DNA of 64,000 bases from Asparagopsis taxiformis. Its lineage: Eukaryota; Rhodophyta; Florideophyceae; Bonnemaisoniales; Bonnemaisoniaceae. The notes below the pieces were generated by a model. That model was not told the origin of the DNA. It saw only the letters and a list, made by a program, of their open reading frames with translations, and did no database searches. Position 1 is the first letter of the stretch; each line of letters starts with the position of its first letter. Below, in pieces: positions 1 through 9,855 of the stretch. Made by a program: the position numbers and the translations under genes. Location: positions 1 through 64,000 of the forward strand of contig JALQPE010002263.1 in NCBI GenBank assembly GCA_030407315.1, read 5' to 3'.

Positions 1-4
1 CGCG

Positions 5-659
5 TGTAGTATACGTGGCAATTCCGAAATTGCAAATATTTACGTTTTCCGCGGAATTCGAATTTCGGCGGACACGACCGGCGACAGCAATGCACGAACA
101 TTGCTGGCGCATGCGCGCGCGCAACCGGCACACGTGTGCAACGAACGTATTGGCAACGGCCAACGGACCAACGGGTCCCTACGTGTGACCCACAAGGTCC
201 TTTCCCATTCGGGGACGTTACGAGCAGTGTTTACACTGTAAAGCGATGCCATCGTGGCATATAGGTATTGGCATCGTGCCGGGAGGGAAAGGGGACAAGA
301 CAACGATCGAGCAACGGCTCTAGTCTACGACTGACTTCTACGTTTACGTTTACGTTTTGCCTAGCGAGGCTTCGTCTCCGTCGAGCTGCGTACTCCCTAC
401 CCATCGCCGCACGTAAGGCTGATTGCGTGTAGTGCCTCCGGGCTTGGTTGAGAGCGCCTCCGGTGACGTACCACCTCGTTTGCTAACGTAATCCTCGCGT
501 GGATTGTTGCGTCGTGACGCTCGTGTCTACTCGCTAACCTACCTCTACCGTTCTACCTAACATACAGTCAAACACCAGCGGGTGGACTGCTCGTTTCGTT
601 TCGTAAGGACAGCGTGTCCGTAGCTCGTACCAGCTATCTAGAACTAACGTTGTTCCACA
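5..659 (+). repeat. 5' long terminal repeat
   Basis: This copy is 655 bp and aligns end to end with 12680-13339. It starts TG and ends CA, as LTRs do. It contains TTTACA-C-TGTAAA (230-242), ATGCC-ATCGT-GGCAT (246-260) and a short TTTACG run near 340-357. A weak TATA-like string lies at about 257-264, but no promoter can be proved by eye. The window begins only four bases upstream, so the insertion site context is missing. Confidence 0.93.
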
Positions 660-660
660 C

Positions 661-675
661 TGGTCTCTCGACCTA
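661..675 (+). other. Candidate primer binding site
   Basis: TGGTCTCTCGACC begins one base after the LTR's terminal CA. TGG complements the CCA end of tRNAs and the position is right for a minus-strand primer site. The matching tRNA was not identified, so this rests on position and the TGG only. Confidence 0.4.
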
Positions 676-763
676 GAAGTTGCTACGAGCATAACGACAA
701 CCAACGAGGTTGAGCTCTTTTACGTTAACGAAAAGCTACGTACTACGCTACAGACGACGGTCT

Positions 764-2929
764 ATGAATTACGCTGTGTCGAATTCCAGCGCGTCGCCCA
801 GGCAACCGTTGCCAACGTCAGCGGACGCCGAAGCCGACGTGGCCTTGTCAGCAGAAGCGATCTTCGCGACTGATCGATCTATCCCGCCGGATATCGAGGC
901 GATCGGCCAGCTACCACGTACGGTAAGCCCGTTTGAGTCCGTGAGTATGGACCCCGCAACGCGCGGTCAGCTCAACGAAGGGAACGTGACTCCCACGGCA
1001 CTACGCGTAGTGTACGAAGACCTTCGAGGTCACATCGAAAGGGCGAGCGACGCGGCCGTCGACGAAGCCGTAAGGCAGAGACTCGGAGTCTCGGAGCGCG
1101 AAGCTCGTGCGTTACGTGAACGCTCAGCGACCCTCGAACGGGAAAACGAAGATTTACGAAACCGCCTCTCCGCCGTGGAGGGAAGACTCGACTCGTTTGT
1201 CGTAGTATTCAACGAAATCGTCGCCGGACGTTCCGCTCCGCCGAGCGGAAGCGATCCGAATTACGAAGAAGGCTCGCGCGCCTATAACTCGCAATCCTCC
1301 CCGGCCGTTCCGGGAGGATACCCACCAACACCCGGTCCGACGACCCCGACAACGTACGGAAGGGGGGCGACAGTGCAACGAGCCATCGCCAACCCCAACG
1401 AGACGCCACGAAGGCAATTACGTTTTAACGATACGCCAGACCACGCGCGGTCGGCGGACGCAGCACGAGCTGCGCAATTCGATACGAGAGCTCCCCCGCC
1501 ACGTGAGACGTACATTCCGTGGCTGGGTACGTTCGGCACGACGGACACGCGAGTCCACGAAAACGAACGTGCCGACGCGGTACGCTTACCAGGGAACGCC
1601 CTCGGACCCGTTTGCCACGCGTTGGCAGAGCACACGACAATGCTCGACGCATTTGCGAACGTGGTGTCGTACCGCATGTACCGACTTAACGATGTACGTG
1701 AACATCTCTACGTGAACGAGAGTCAAAGCGTACATAAGCTCAAACGTGAGCTGGAGGGACTTTTCCCTACGTTAAAGCCGTTCTCCGGCCGGAATCCGAT
1801 TACGTTACTCGGATTCCTCGCCCAAATACGTGATGGGTTCAGCACACTCGGAGTGTGCGAGGGAGTGGCAGTACGTGCGCTGCACTTCTTCCTCGAAGGG
1901 GACGCCCGACGGTTCTACGATTCCCAGTGTACGACTGGTGTGATCACGACTGATCCGACGAAGAGGTTCTCGTGGCCTCACGTAATCAACGCGTTGATCA
2001 AACGATACCTGCAAGACGACGTGCTGCAGGAGGCCTACGAAAAGGTCACGATGATCACGCAGAGTCCTAACGAGGACGAGAATCAGTACGCTGATAGACT
2101 CGACACCGCCACGCGGGCGTGCAACTACGTGTTTACGGATCGACTCCTCGTTCACCACTACGTACGTGGTTTGCTGCCCTCGACGCGGGCAGCCGTGACG
2201 GAACGACTCCGGTCACTCCCCGAACGAGAGAGGAACGACCTCACCGTTGTGAGACGATTGGCGACGGCCGAAGGAACGACCTTCCGTGCACGTACGGCAG
2301 CTGTCGCGTCAGCCGCGAAACCGAAAGTGCGGTTTCCGGTGAAGCCTACGTTGGCTATTTCCGACCACGAGTCGAGGAAGTTCGCGGACTACGATGAGTC
2401 CGCGTACTTACGTAATGAACGGGCTAGCGAGCCCAGTTACCACGATGGTAACCCGAACATCCCCGCGAGGGACGATGACGACGTGTCGCTCGCTGCGGCT
2501 CACGTTGCCGAGAATTTGGAGGCGATCCTCTTCACGAACGGGCCGCCGCCCAACGATACGAAAACGGCAAACGAAAAGCCGGACGAGCTCGAAGCTCGAT
2601 TGAACCGTCCATGCGAGGACGTGCCGAAGCTCACGAGCGAGCAGACGCAATTGGCGCACTCCGTAATCCCGAATGATTACTGGACGCTGTCGTGTTGGTC
2701 ATGCCGCGAAGATGGCCACTCGACGTTTACGTGTCCGCGTCTGACGCCAGATCAACGGATCTTTTTCGCGTACAAGTACTACCTCTTCCACGTGAAGAGC
2801 AACCCACGTCAGGCTGAGTACTTCCGCCAACGAATGGCTAAACGTAACCAGGAACGACCTGGAGCGAGGGAACGTGACCCCGCGGAGGTACGGCACGCCG
2901 CCTACGATACTCCGAAACCCCAATCGTGA
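764..2929 (+). CDS. Retrotransposon Gag with CCHC zinc knuckle
   Basis: Structural protein that would package element RNA into virus-like particles. The first ATG of the open frame is at 764, giving 721 residues; the frame is open upstream to 710 but only through a TTG. A coiled-coil-like acidic/basic stretch lies near residues 90-145. A retrotransposon Gag core follows around residues 310-480, with the usual pattern of hydrophobic helices. Near the C-terminus is a zinc knuckle, C-x2-C-x4-H-x4-C (CWSCREDGHSTFTC, about 2689-2735). The frame stops at 2929, but a basic RNA-binding-like tail (rich in R, N, D) continues in another frame at 2874-3167, the first of several frame changes in the element. 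Confidence 0.85.
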   Translation: MNYAVSNSSASPRQPLPTSADAEADVALSAEAIFATDRSIPPDIEAIGQLPRTVSPFESVSMDPATRGQLNEGNVTPTALRVVYEDLRGHIERASDAAVDEAVRQRLGVSEREARALRERSATLERENEDLRNRLSAVEGRLDSFVVVFNEIVAGRSAPPSGSDPNYEEGSRAYNSQSSPAVPGGYPPTPGPTTPTTYGRGATVQRAIANPNETPRRQLRFNDTPDHARSADAARAAQFDTRAPPPRETYIPWLGTFGTTDTRVHENERADAVRLPGNALGPVCHALAEHTTMLDAFANVVSYRMYRLNDVREHLYVNESQSVHKLKRELEGLFPTLKPFSGRNPITLLGFLAQIRDGFSTLGVCEGVAVRALHFFLEGDARRFYDSQCTTGVITTDPTKRFSWPHVINALIKRYLQDDVLQEAYEKVTMITQSPNEDENQYADRLDTATRACNYVFTDRLLVHHYVRGLLPSTRAAVTERLRSLPERERNDLTVVRRLATAEGTTFRARTAAVASAAKPKVRFPVKPTLAISDHESRKFADYDESAYLRNERASEPSYHDGNPNIPARDDDDVSLAAAHVAENLEAILFTNGPPPNDTKTANEKPDELEARLNRPCEDVPKLTSEQTQLAHSVIPNDYWTLSCWSCREDGHSTFTCPRLTPDQRIFFAYKYYLFHVKSNPRQAEYFRQRMAKRNQERPGARERDPAEVRHAAYDTPKPQS

Positions 2930-3106
2930 CGGGGGAAGGCCCTTCGACAGGCGCCGCGGCGACTTTCGTAATGACCGACGTGACCCCCGCCCGTGGGCGA
3001 ACGAACGAAATGGCCAGCGTAATGGCCGCAGCGGAGTCTACGTGACGACTTCCGCTGACGAAACACCACTCGAGGTGGGAACGAGTCACGATGACGAACG
3101 AGCTTC

Positions 3107-4078
3107 GTGGGCTCACGACGACGACGTGTCGAACGGCCCCGCGCCGGAAAACGACCAGGCGATGTAGGTCACGAGCCCCCCACATCGCCTGAACCCTTAC
3201 GTGAAAGGGGGACGACCGACGTCGATGATTGGTCCTCCGCAGGCTCACCGATGAACGAGAGTTACGTAAAGCTCACGGCCGCGAAGGCCAACTCGAGTCA
3301 CACGACACCCGACGTGGGGAGAGAAACGAAGTCCGACGGGACGAACGAACCTCACACGAAGAGGAAGCCTCGCAGACGAGCGAGACGCGCTACCCGGAAG
3401 CACGACGCTTCCGAGCGCGAGAAAGCCAAGCACGCGGCTTATACGAAGCGTGTCGACGCAAAAGAAGCCATACGGGCTCATACGGTGAAGCGACGAACCG
3501 CTAGCGAAGACGTAGACCGCGCGCCGGTCAGGACCGAACCGTTGGTCCTCGACGGGCATACGTGCCTACTTGCGTCGAAGCATTATATCGTATCCGGAAC
3601 GATCGGACTAGACCTCAACGTGATGAGGGCGATTACCATCGCGATGGATACGTGCAGCGGCTACAACTTGATACGAACAAGTTTACTACCCTACGACTGG
3701 GTCGACCGCTGTCTACGTGACGAAGAGCTACCGAAGCTCGGAGACGCCAACGGGCGACGTTTGCCTATCGAAGGCGCCATCCTGCTTCGTGTCAGGCTGG
3801 GGAACTCGCTGTTCCGCGTAAAATTCTTCGTAGCCAACACGCTGGCTGTTCCCGTTATAATGGGCACGTCGTTCATGTCGAAGCATGTCGATGCTATACG
3901 CTGTCGAGCGCAGACAATCGACCTCCATCGGGGGGATACGATACCCATTATCGCGGAGGGCGATACGACGACTCCGTACGAGGAGGGGGAAGAGACGAAT
4001 CCAAACGTGGAACCCCCGAAACGCCGCGAGCGTAACGCGGCCTCGAATCGGCCGAGCCGAACGTTTCGGTTCGCCTGA
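3107..4078 (+). CDS. Retrotransposon aspartic protease segment
   Basis: Pepsin-like retroviral protease that would cleave the Gag-Pol polyprotein. The recognisable part is the second half: an active-site-like string MDTCSGYNLI at about 3643-3672, where retroelement proteases usually read DTG or DSG, then a C-terminal VIMGTSFMSKHVDAI-type motif at about 3862-3906 resembling the I-x-G-x-x-F-L motif of Ty3/gypsy proteases. The first half is highly charged (R/K/E-rich) linker. There is no convincing own start codon; it is normally reached by read-through from gag. The linker toward reverse transcriptase continues in a different frame (about 4079-4223), so the reading frame is broken or shifted here. 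The inserted cysteine in the active-site motif is unusual. Confidence 0.7.
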   Translation: MGSRRRRVERPRAGKRPGDVGHEPPTSPEPLRERGTTDVDDWSSAGSPMNESYVKLTAAKANSSHTTPDVGRETKSDGTNEPHTKRKPRRRARRATRKHDASEREKAKHAAYTKRVDAKEAIRAHTVKRRTASEDVDRAPVRTEPLVLDGHTCLLASKHYIVSGTIGLDLNVMRAITIAMDTCSGYNLIRTSLLPYDWVDRCLRDEELPKLGDANGRRLPIEGAILLRVRLGNSLFRVKFFVANTLAVPVIMGTSFMSKHVDAIRCRAQTIDLHRGDTIPIIAEGDTTTPYEEGEETNPNVEPPKRRERNAASNRPSRTFRFA

Positions 4079-4223
4079 CGAAGTACACGCGTGTACCGGC
4101 GATGTCGCAACGGACCGTCAACGTGACGACGGATGCGACCGGACTCGTGTTCCTCGAACCGAAAGCGTCGGTGCAATTCCGGCATGGGCTGCGTATAGCC
4201 AACGGAGTGGTCGACGTAGGACC

Positions 4224-5783
4224 AGAGAGACGTTCTCTATTATCGTGTCTAACTTCACGAAGAAGGACCGCGAATTGCCGAAAGGCGCGACGATTGCGTA
4301 CGCGGTACGCTCCCCGTTGGGAATCGTCCCACTCAAGCGTGAGGGCGGCGAAGCCCTCGCGAAGGTTTTGAACCTACCGCTAGTCGACGCGACGACGCGG
4401 ACGAATACGAACGGGTTGGGCGACGAAACGCCAGACCCGTTGGTCAACGAAAAGGGGAACGACCCCGCCACGGATTGGCAGTCGACAATCGATTTGTCGC
4501 ACCTCGACGACGAGGATTTACGAAAGCGCATCAACGAGATGCTAGCTACACATTCGTCAATGTGGACGAGCGGACGCCTCGGCGAAATCAATGCTACGGA
4601 GCATCGAATCGAACTCGAACCGGGCACGCGGCCCATACGTTCAATGCCCTATCGTCAGGGTCCGGCTCTACGTACGATAGCCGAGGAGCAGATCACGAAG
4701 ATGCTCAACGAAGGGGTTATCGAACCCGCGTCCAGCGAATGGGCGTCACCAATCGTGTTGGTGCCGAAGAAGGACGGATCCTTACGTTTCTGTGTCGACT
4801 ACAGGCGTTTGAACGCGAAAACGATCGCTGATTCGTACCCGCTTCCTCGTATGGAAGATTGCCTCGATTCGCTTGGCGACGCCGCCATCTTCACGACACT
4901 CGATTGTAACGCCGGTTACTGGCAAGTGCCCGTCTCCGCCGAGGACCGTGATAAGACAACGTTTACGTCTTTCATGGGAACGTATCGCTACGTGCGAATG
5001 CCATTCGGGCTACGAAATGCCCCCGCTACGTTTCAGCGGACGTTGGACATAATCCTCTCCGGAGTACGTTGGCAATCGTGCCTTGTCTACTTAGACGACG
5101 TAATCGTCTTTTCGAAAGACCTCGAGTCTCACCTGGGTCACGTTGACCAGGTGCTTTCCCTGCTACGCGCAGCGGGAGTAACGTTAAAGCTCACGAAGTG
5201 CTCGTTCTTTCAACCACGAGTTGACTACCTGGGGCACGTGATTACCCCAGGGAAGCTGCACGTCGCAGCACGGAACAAGGAAGCCTTTCGTACGGCTACG
5301 TTCCCGCGAGACAAGACGCAATGTCGATCGTTTTTGGGCGCGGCCAACGTTTACCGCCGTTTCGTAAAGGCGTATGCCGAGATCGCTCGGCCACTCAACA
5401 CGATGTTGAAGAAGGACGCTTCCCCCGATTGGACGAACCCAACGGACGCGCAAACGAATGCGTTCGAAACGTTGAAGACAATACTGGTGTCGCCACCAGT
5501 ATTGCACCTTCCGAAGGCGGGACGTCCGTTCATGATCGATACCGACGCGTCGGCGTATCAGCTGGGAGCTACGTTGCTCCAGCAGCAAAACGAGGATAAG
5601 CCCAACGAATGGGTGCCGATTGGGTACTGGTCGAAGACCCTTAACGAAACCGAACGTGGTTACTCGGCGACCGAGCGCGAGTGCTACTCCGTCGTCTGGG
5701 CGATAACGTCGCTCCGACCCTACGTAGAGGGTCAGCGGTTCACCGTACGTACGGACCACGAAGCCTTACGTTGGCTGATGACG
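4224..5783 (+). CDS. Retrotransposon reverse transcriptase and RNase H
   Basis: RNA-dependent DNA polymerase of the element. In order: the short lead-in LPKGATIAYA typical of Ty3/gypsy; the palm entry SSEWASPIVLVPKKDGSLRF (about 4734-4793); VDYRRLNAKT; the MPFGLRNAPATFQ motif (about 4999-5037); and the catalytic YLDD box at about 5086-5097. RNase H follows with DTDASAYQLGATLLQ (about 5539-5583), the ERGYSATERE motif, and TDHEALRWL at the end. At about 5783 the homologous sequence jumps to another frame, where the remainder of RNase H (SGRLLRW onward, then DALSRV) continues. Upstream, the protease-RT linker is in a third frame. All catalytic residues I can see are intact; the frames are not. 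Confidence 0.88.
5479..5504. repeat. Perfect 11-bp inverted repeat inside the RT/RNase H coding region
   Basis: CAATACTGGTG (5479-5489) and CACCAGTATTG (5494-5504) are exact reverse complements around a 4-base loop TCGC. It is the longest example of a pattern that recurs through the element: short inverted repeats around a small loop, usually containing ACG. Others nearby are CCTGGGG/CCCCAGG (5228-5251) and GTCA-CGT-TGAC within ACCTGG..CAGGT (5131-5152). Confidence 0.95.
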
Positions 5784-5785
5784 TT

Positions 5786-7693
5786 ACGGACGCGTCCGGA
5801 CGACTACTACGATGGAGGCTACGCGTTGCCGAATTCGATTTCGAAGTTACGTACAGGCCTGGGCGCGTGCACCAGGTACCTGACGCTTTATCACGTGTGA
5901 TATCTACGTATGACGACGGTCGACCCGTTGACGATGACGTACCATCGTATGGGGACGCGGTCCTCGTGACCACTCGCAATCGGCGACAACCCACACGAAG
6001 TGGGCAAGGACGAACGACGTCCGTACGTAAAAAGGCAACGAATGCCAGGGGTCACGACGACCCGTCGAACGAGACTCGTGATGAACGAACATCGGCCACG
6101 ACGGCTGGCCACGATGGCCTCGAGTTCAACCGCGACGCGTCGCTCGATGACGTTCTTGACGAGGAACCGGATTTCCTCGACGAGCAGCGCGCTGCTGAAG
6201 ACGATTCGGCACGCGTGCCACCAGCTGACGTTCAGCTTCCCATTACGAGGGACGAGCTTATCGAAGCTCAACGCGAGGACGCGTTCTGTCAAACGATACT
6301 GACACGACAGTCCGACACGCAGGACGCTGCATTCTTCGAAGGCCACGATGGCTTACTCCGACGCCGAAACCCTCACGACGAGGAACGTACACAAATCGTT
6401 GTGCCGGCTTCGTTACGGCCGCGGCTTCTGGAGTTAACGCACCACCACGTCCTCGCTGGACATCCCGGACAAACACGTATGTACTACACCCTACGGAGGA
6501 CGTACTACTGGCCCGCGATGGCCGCCGACATCCACGCAACGGTACGAAACTGCGTTGGATGTGCGAAGAACCGCGTGAAGCTTCGCAAACGGACGAACCC
6601 GTTACGTTTATTTCCGGCTACGGAGCCGTTGCGAGACCTATGTATCGACATACTGGGTCCGCTTACGAAGACCACGCGTGGTAACCGATTTATTCTCGTG
6701 ATAACGGACCGCTTCACGAAGCTGACTAGAGTCGTACCTCTACGTAATATCGATTCCGCCAACGTGGCGAGTGCGTTCGTCAACGCGTGGGTCTTCTCGT
6801 ATGGACCCCCACGGACGCTCATAAGCGACAACGGAAAGCAGTTCGCTGCTAAGTTCTTCCAGCGCGTTTGCAACGAGATTGGCGTAACGAACGTCTTTAC
6901 GTCGACGTACCACCCCCAAACGAACGGGCAGGTGGAGCGCTACAACAGGACGATCCTGGCGATGCTGCGCAATTACGTGAACGAAAACCAGAACGACTGG
7001 GATCGATACGCATTGGCGTTAACGTTTGCGTACAACACGCATGTGCATTCGAGCACGGGCACGACGCCCTTCGATTTGATTCTCACGAATCCACCGCCAC
7101 CGTTGGCGCTACACACGCCGGTAACGAACCGCGAACTACCCGACGGGGGAGGGCGAGCCACTTACGTTCGTGAGCTCGCCACAACGATGGATAACGCGTA
7201 TCGAACGCTGAAGGCCGCGCAGGCACGTTATAAACGAAATTTCGACAAACGAGTCCGTGTCTCGAATCGAAACATCCGCGCGGGAGAATACGTATTCATC
7301 GACCCGACGGACGGGACCACGAAGGGCACGAAGCTCGGCAACCACGCGTTGGGACCGTTCCGCGTACTACGTAACGACGTACGTACGTTCGTCATCCAAC
7401 GAGGAGACGTAGTTGAACGTGTCAACTCGGACCGCGTTGCGTACGCGCCAACGCCGGCGAACGCGCCCCCGCCGGAGCCATACGATGCCACCGAGGCAGA
7501 TCTCGACAAGAACCGCGACGGTCCGGCGTACGTAGTAGACGACCTACTCAACCATCGCGTAAACGATGACGGCACCCTAGACTTCCTCGTGAAGTGGGTC
7601 GGGTATCGTAACCCTACGTGGGAGCCCCGCCGGAACGTATCTGAAGAGAGCGTCTCTCGATACTTCGCACGCGTGCGACGAGCAACAACGTGA
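5786..7693 (+). CDS. Retrotransposon RNase H end, integrase and chromodomain
   Basis: Integrase that would insert the element cDNA. The frame opens with the tail of RNase H/tether (FEVTYRPGRVHQVPDALSRV). A zinc-binding H-H-C-C domain follows (HHHVLAGHPGQTRMYY ... CVGCAKNR, about 6440-6570). The catalytic core has D in CIDILGPL (about 6649), D in SDNGKQF (about 6829) and E in QTNGQVERYN (about 6937), the D-D-E triad. The C-terminal part carries a chromodomain (YVVDDLLNHR ... FLVKWVGY ... TWEP, about 7528-7690), which in chromoviruses directs insertion into marked chromatin. The ORF ends at a stop at 7691-7693; no sense-strand gene follows. Confidence 0.9.
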   Translation, partial: TDASGRLLRWRLRVAEFDFEVTYRPGRVHQVPDALSRVISTYDDGRPVDDDVPSYGDAVLVTTRNRRQPTRSGQGRTTSVRKKATNARGHDDPSNETRDERTSATTAGHDGLEFNRDASLDDVLDEEPDFLDEQRAAEDDSARVPPADVQLPITRDELIEAQREDAFCQTILTRQSDTQDAAFFEGHDGLLRRRNPHDEERTQIVVPASLRPRLLELTHHHVLAGHPGQTRMYYTLRRTYYWPAMAADIHATVRNCVGCAKNRVKLRKRTNPLRLFPATEPLRDLCIDILGPLTKTTRGNRFILVITDRFTKLTRVVPLRNIDSANVASAFVNAWVFSYGPPRTLISDNGKQFAAKFFQRVCNEIGVTNVFTSTYHPQTNGQVERYNRTILAMLRNYVNENQNDWDRYALALTFAYNTHVHSSTGTTPFDLILTNPPPPLALHTPVTNRELPDGGGRATYVRELATTMDNAYRTLKAAQARYKRNFDKRVRVSNRNIRAGEYVFIDPTDGTTKGTKLGNHALGPFRVLRNDVRTFVIQRGDVVERVNSDRVAYAPTPANAPPPEPYDATEADLDKNRDGPAYVVDDLLNHRVNDDGTLDFLVKWVGYRNPTWEPRRNVSEESVSRYFARVRRATT

Positions 7694-9855
7694 AAGGCCA
7701 CGACGGCCCCCGAAAACGCACACGAGCGTCGGGTTAAGCGCACGCGTGCGCGACGTTGCACGATGCAACAAACGAAGGCGACGAGCCGCACGAACGAGAA
7801 GCGAAAGCACAACGAGTGGCCGGGACGTCCACCCTTGCGTTGGGGGGGCGCGATGCGTGCTAGAGCCGTCGCTCTTTTCTTTTTCGACACCATACGTTGG
7901 TGGAGGCACGAGCGCCAACGAAAGATTGGACGACGAGTCCACGCGCGGACGATTCACACGATGTGAAGAGCCACGACTGGCTCGACAGTGTTGACCGTCC
8001 CACGGGCAAAGGTGACGACACCACGGGCCACGGACGGACAACACGTCAGATTTTTCGCGCGAAAAATTATACTTGGGCCAGCGGGCCATGGACGCACGGT
8101 ACGAAAAATCGGGCCGATTACAGTGCGCTAACCTGGCCAAATCTCGGGGCACGCGTGCCCCGAAAATTTCGTAATTTTGGCATGACGTGTGAGCCATCGT
8201 ACGTCCCCGTGGACAACCGCTGACAACGAGTCGCATCGACCAACGAGGTCAACGCCAAGCTCGCGAGCTAACGGCAACGTAACGCCGGAAGGCGGAAAAC
8301 CACGTAGGACGGACGCGTCCCCGACGAAGATGGCAACGGCCTCATTACGAAACTTCACGCACGAAGCGGAACGAAGCTATACGCTAGCTGACGAACGAGA
8401 CCAACGGGTCTCGGCGCACGAAGCGCGCGCGAAGAACGTGCGAAACGAATGAGCCAACGAGGCCGCAGCGACGGACGGCGAACGAAGACGCTAACGTCTC
8501 GAATGCGACGCGACGGCAAACCGTTATCGCCACATCAAGGCACGACGCCGAACACGGTAGCCACGTACGGCAACCACGAAACGACACAACGGTGTCCTGC
8601 CACGCGGGCGCAACGATCGATGCGCGAAAACGAAAAGCCGCCGGCTATGCGAAACGACGCGAGCGAACCCAAAAGGGGTCGACCACGTACGGTCACGTAG
8701 ATTAAATCGCGCACGTCCGCGTCGCGAACGAAGTAAGCTAACGAAGCTTAGGCTCCGTTCGAACTCGAAGGCACACGCGCCACCGGCCACGTTGGCCAGG
8801 ACACGAGCGCGTACGCGGGCATCGCCAACGATAACGACGTACGCCAACGGGTCGACCCTGCGAAACGAAATACGAGTACGCAACGGCGAACAAGCTAGTA
8901 GCCAACGGAAACGGCACAGCTGAAGGCAACGAGCCGACGAAAAATTGACTCACGTAGTAGCCCTGAACGCCCGCGGGCACACGAAACGACCTCGTCAATC
9001 GTTTCCCCGTCGGGTTCGCAAGGCGAATGAACGAAAGTGACGCAACGGCGTAAAGGCGAGCATTACGTATGCCCAGGTGCACGACGCACCACAAAACGGA
9101 CGAGCTAATGAAACGCTCCAACGACGCTGCTACGCGAAGCGGACCAGCGCAACGATTGCGCCACCGGCTAACGTGAAGCCGCGGTAACGTGAAGCGCGAC
9201 GGCGCTAACGGTGTTAACGGCTATACGAAAAGCCAAGCCCGCCGGCAAAGACGTTGCCAACGGAACCGCAACGTACTGCGACGAATTGCTGCGTACACGC
9301 CACGGCGTAGAACGTCAAACCGACTCACGTGCGAGTCGGTCTGACGTTCGATGAAACTTTCACCTAGCTCATCGGAGCAAATTAAAATTAGCACCGACGT
9401 GCTACGCGCTAAAGAGCTCGAATGCTCAACGGAATTCGACACCCGACGGGGTCATTCGAACGAGAAGCGACGGCGGAAACGATTTCCGAGTTAGTTACTA
9501 AATGATACGCACGCCAACGGGCTAAACGATCGAGGTTAACGTACCACTCGCAGTGAAAAGCCGCCGCTTAGCCGAATAGTTACGATTTGTACGAACCTGC
9601 CAACGGGCACACGCCGCTGCGAACGCGGAAGACTAGCTACGAAAGCTCTACGACGCCCAACGGGGTAGACGCCACAACAAAAAAATTGTGGGGAGGGGCT
9701 TAACGCTTACCCCTCCCCCGCTGCAGACGACCTGCCAAACACGAATTACGAAGCTCAACGGAGCCATGCGATCACGCAAAGAAACAAGACGAAAGTTTAC
9801 GAAAGCAACACGATGCTAGAAGCCTACGTGGCCTACGAACTAACCTAGGAACGAC
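7694..9855 (+). other. Non-coding internal region of the retrotransposon
   Basis: No convincing coding sequence is seen on either strand in these 2.2 kb; open frames are short and unlike known proteins. The stretch is extremely rich in ACG on the + strand, while CGT is scarce. It is also full of tiny inverted repeats with ACG in the loop, for example TAAGCT-AACGA-AGCTTA (8734-8750) and GGCC-ACGTT-GGCC (8785-8797). It separates the sense pol frame from the convergent antisense ORF. Confidence 0.7.
9690..9718. terminator. GC-rich hairpin between pol and the antisense ORF
   Basis: GGGGAGGGG (9690-9698) and CCCCTCCCC (9710-9718) form a perfect 9-bp stem with an 11-base loop, directly after an A-run on the 5' side. 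It lies between the ends of two convergent ORFs (pol ends 7693, antisense ORF ends 9856). A role in ending transcription is inference; the purine-rich arm could also serve as an internal polypurine tract. Confidence 0.4.

Noticed and set aside
1282..1677. 131-codon minus-strand frame inside gag
   Set aside because: Lies opposite a recognised Gag coding region, in the ACG-rich element where stops are rare in several frames.
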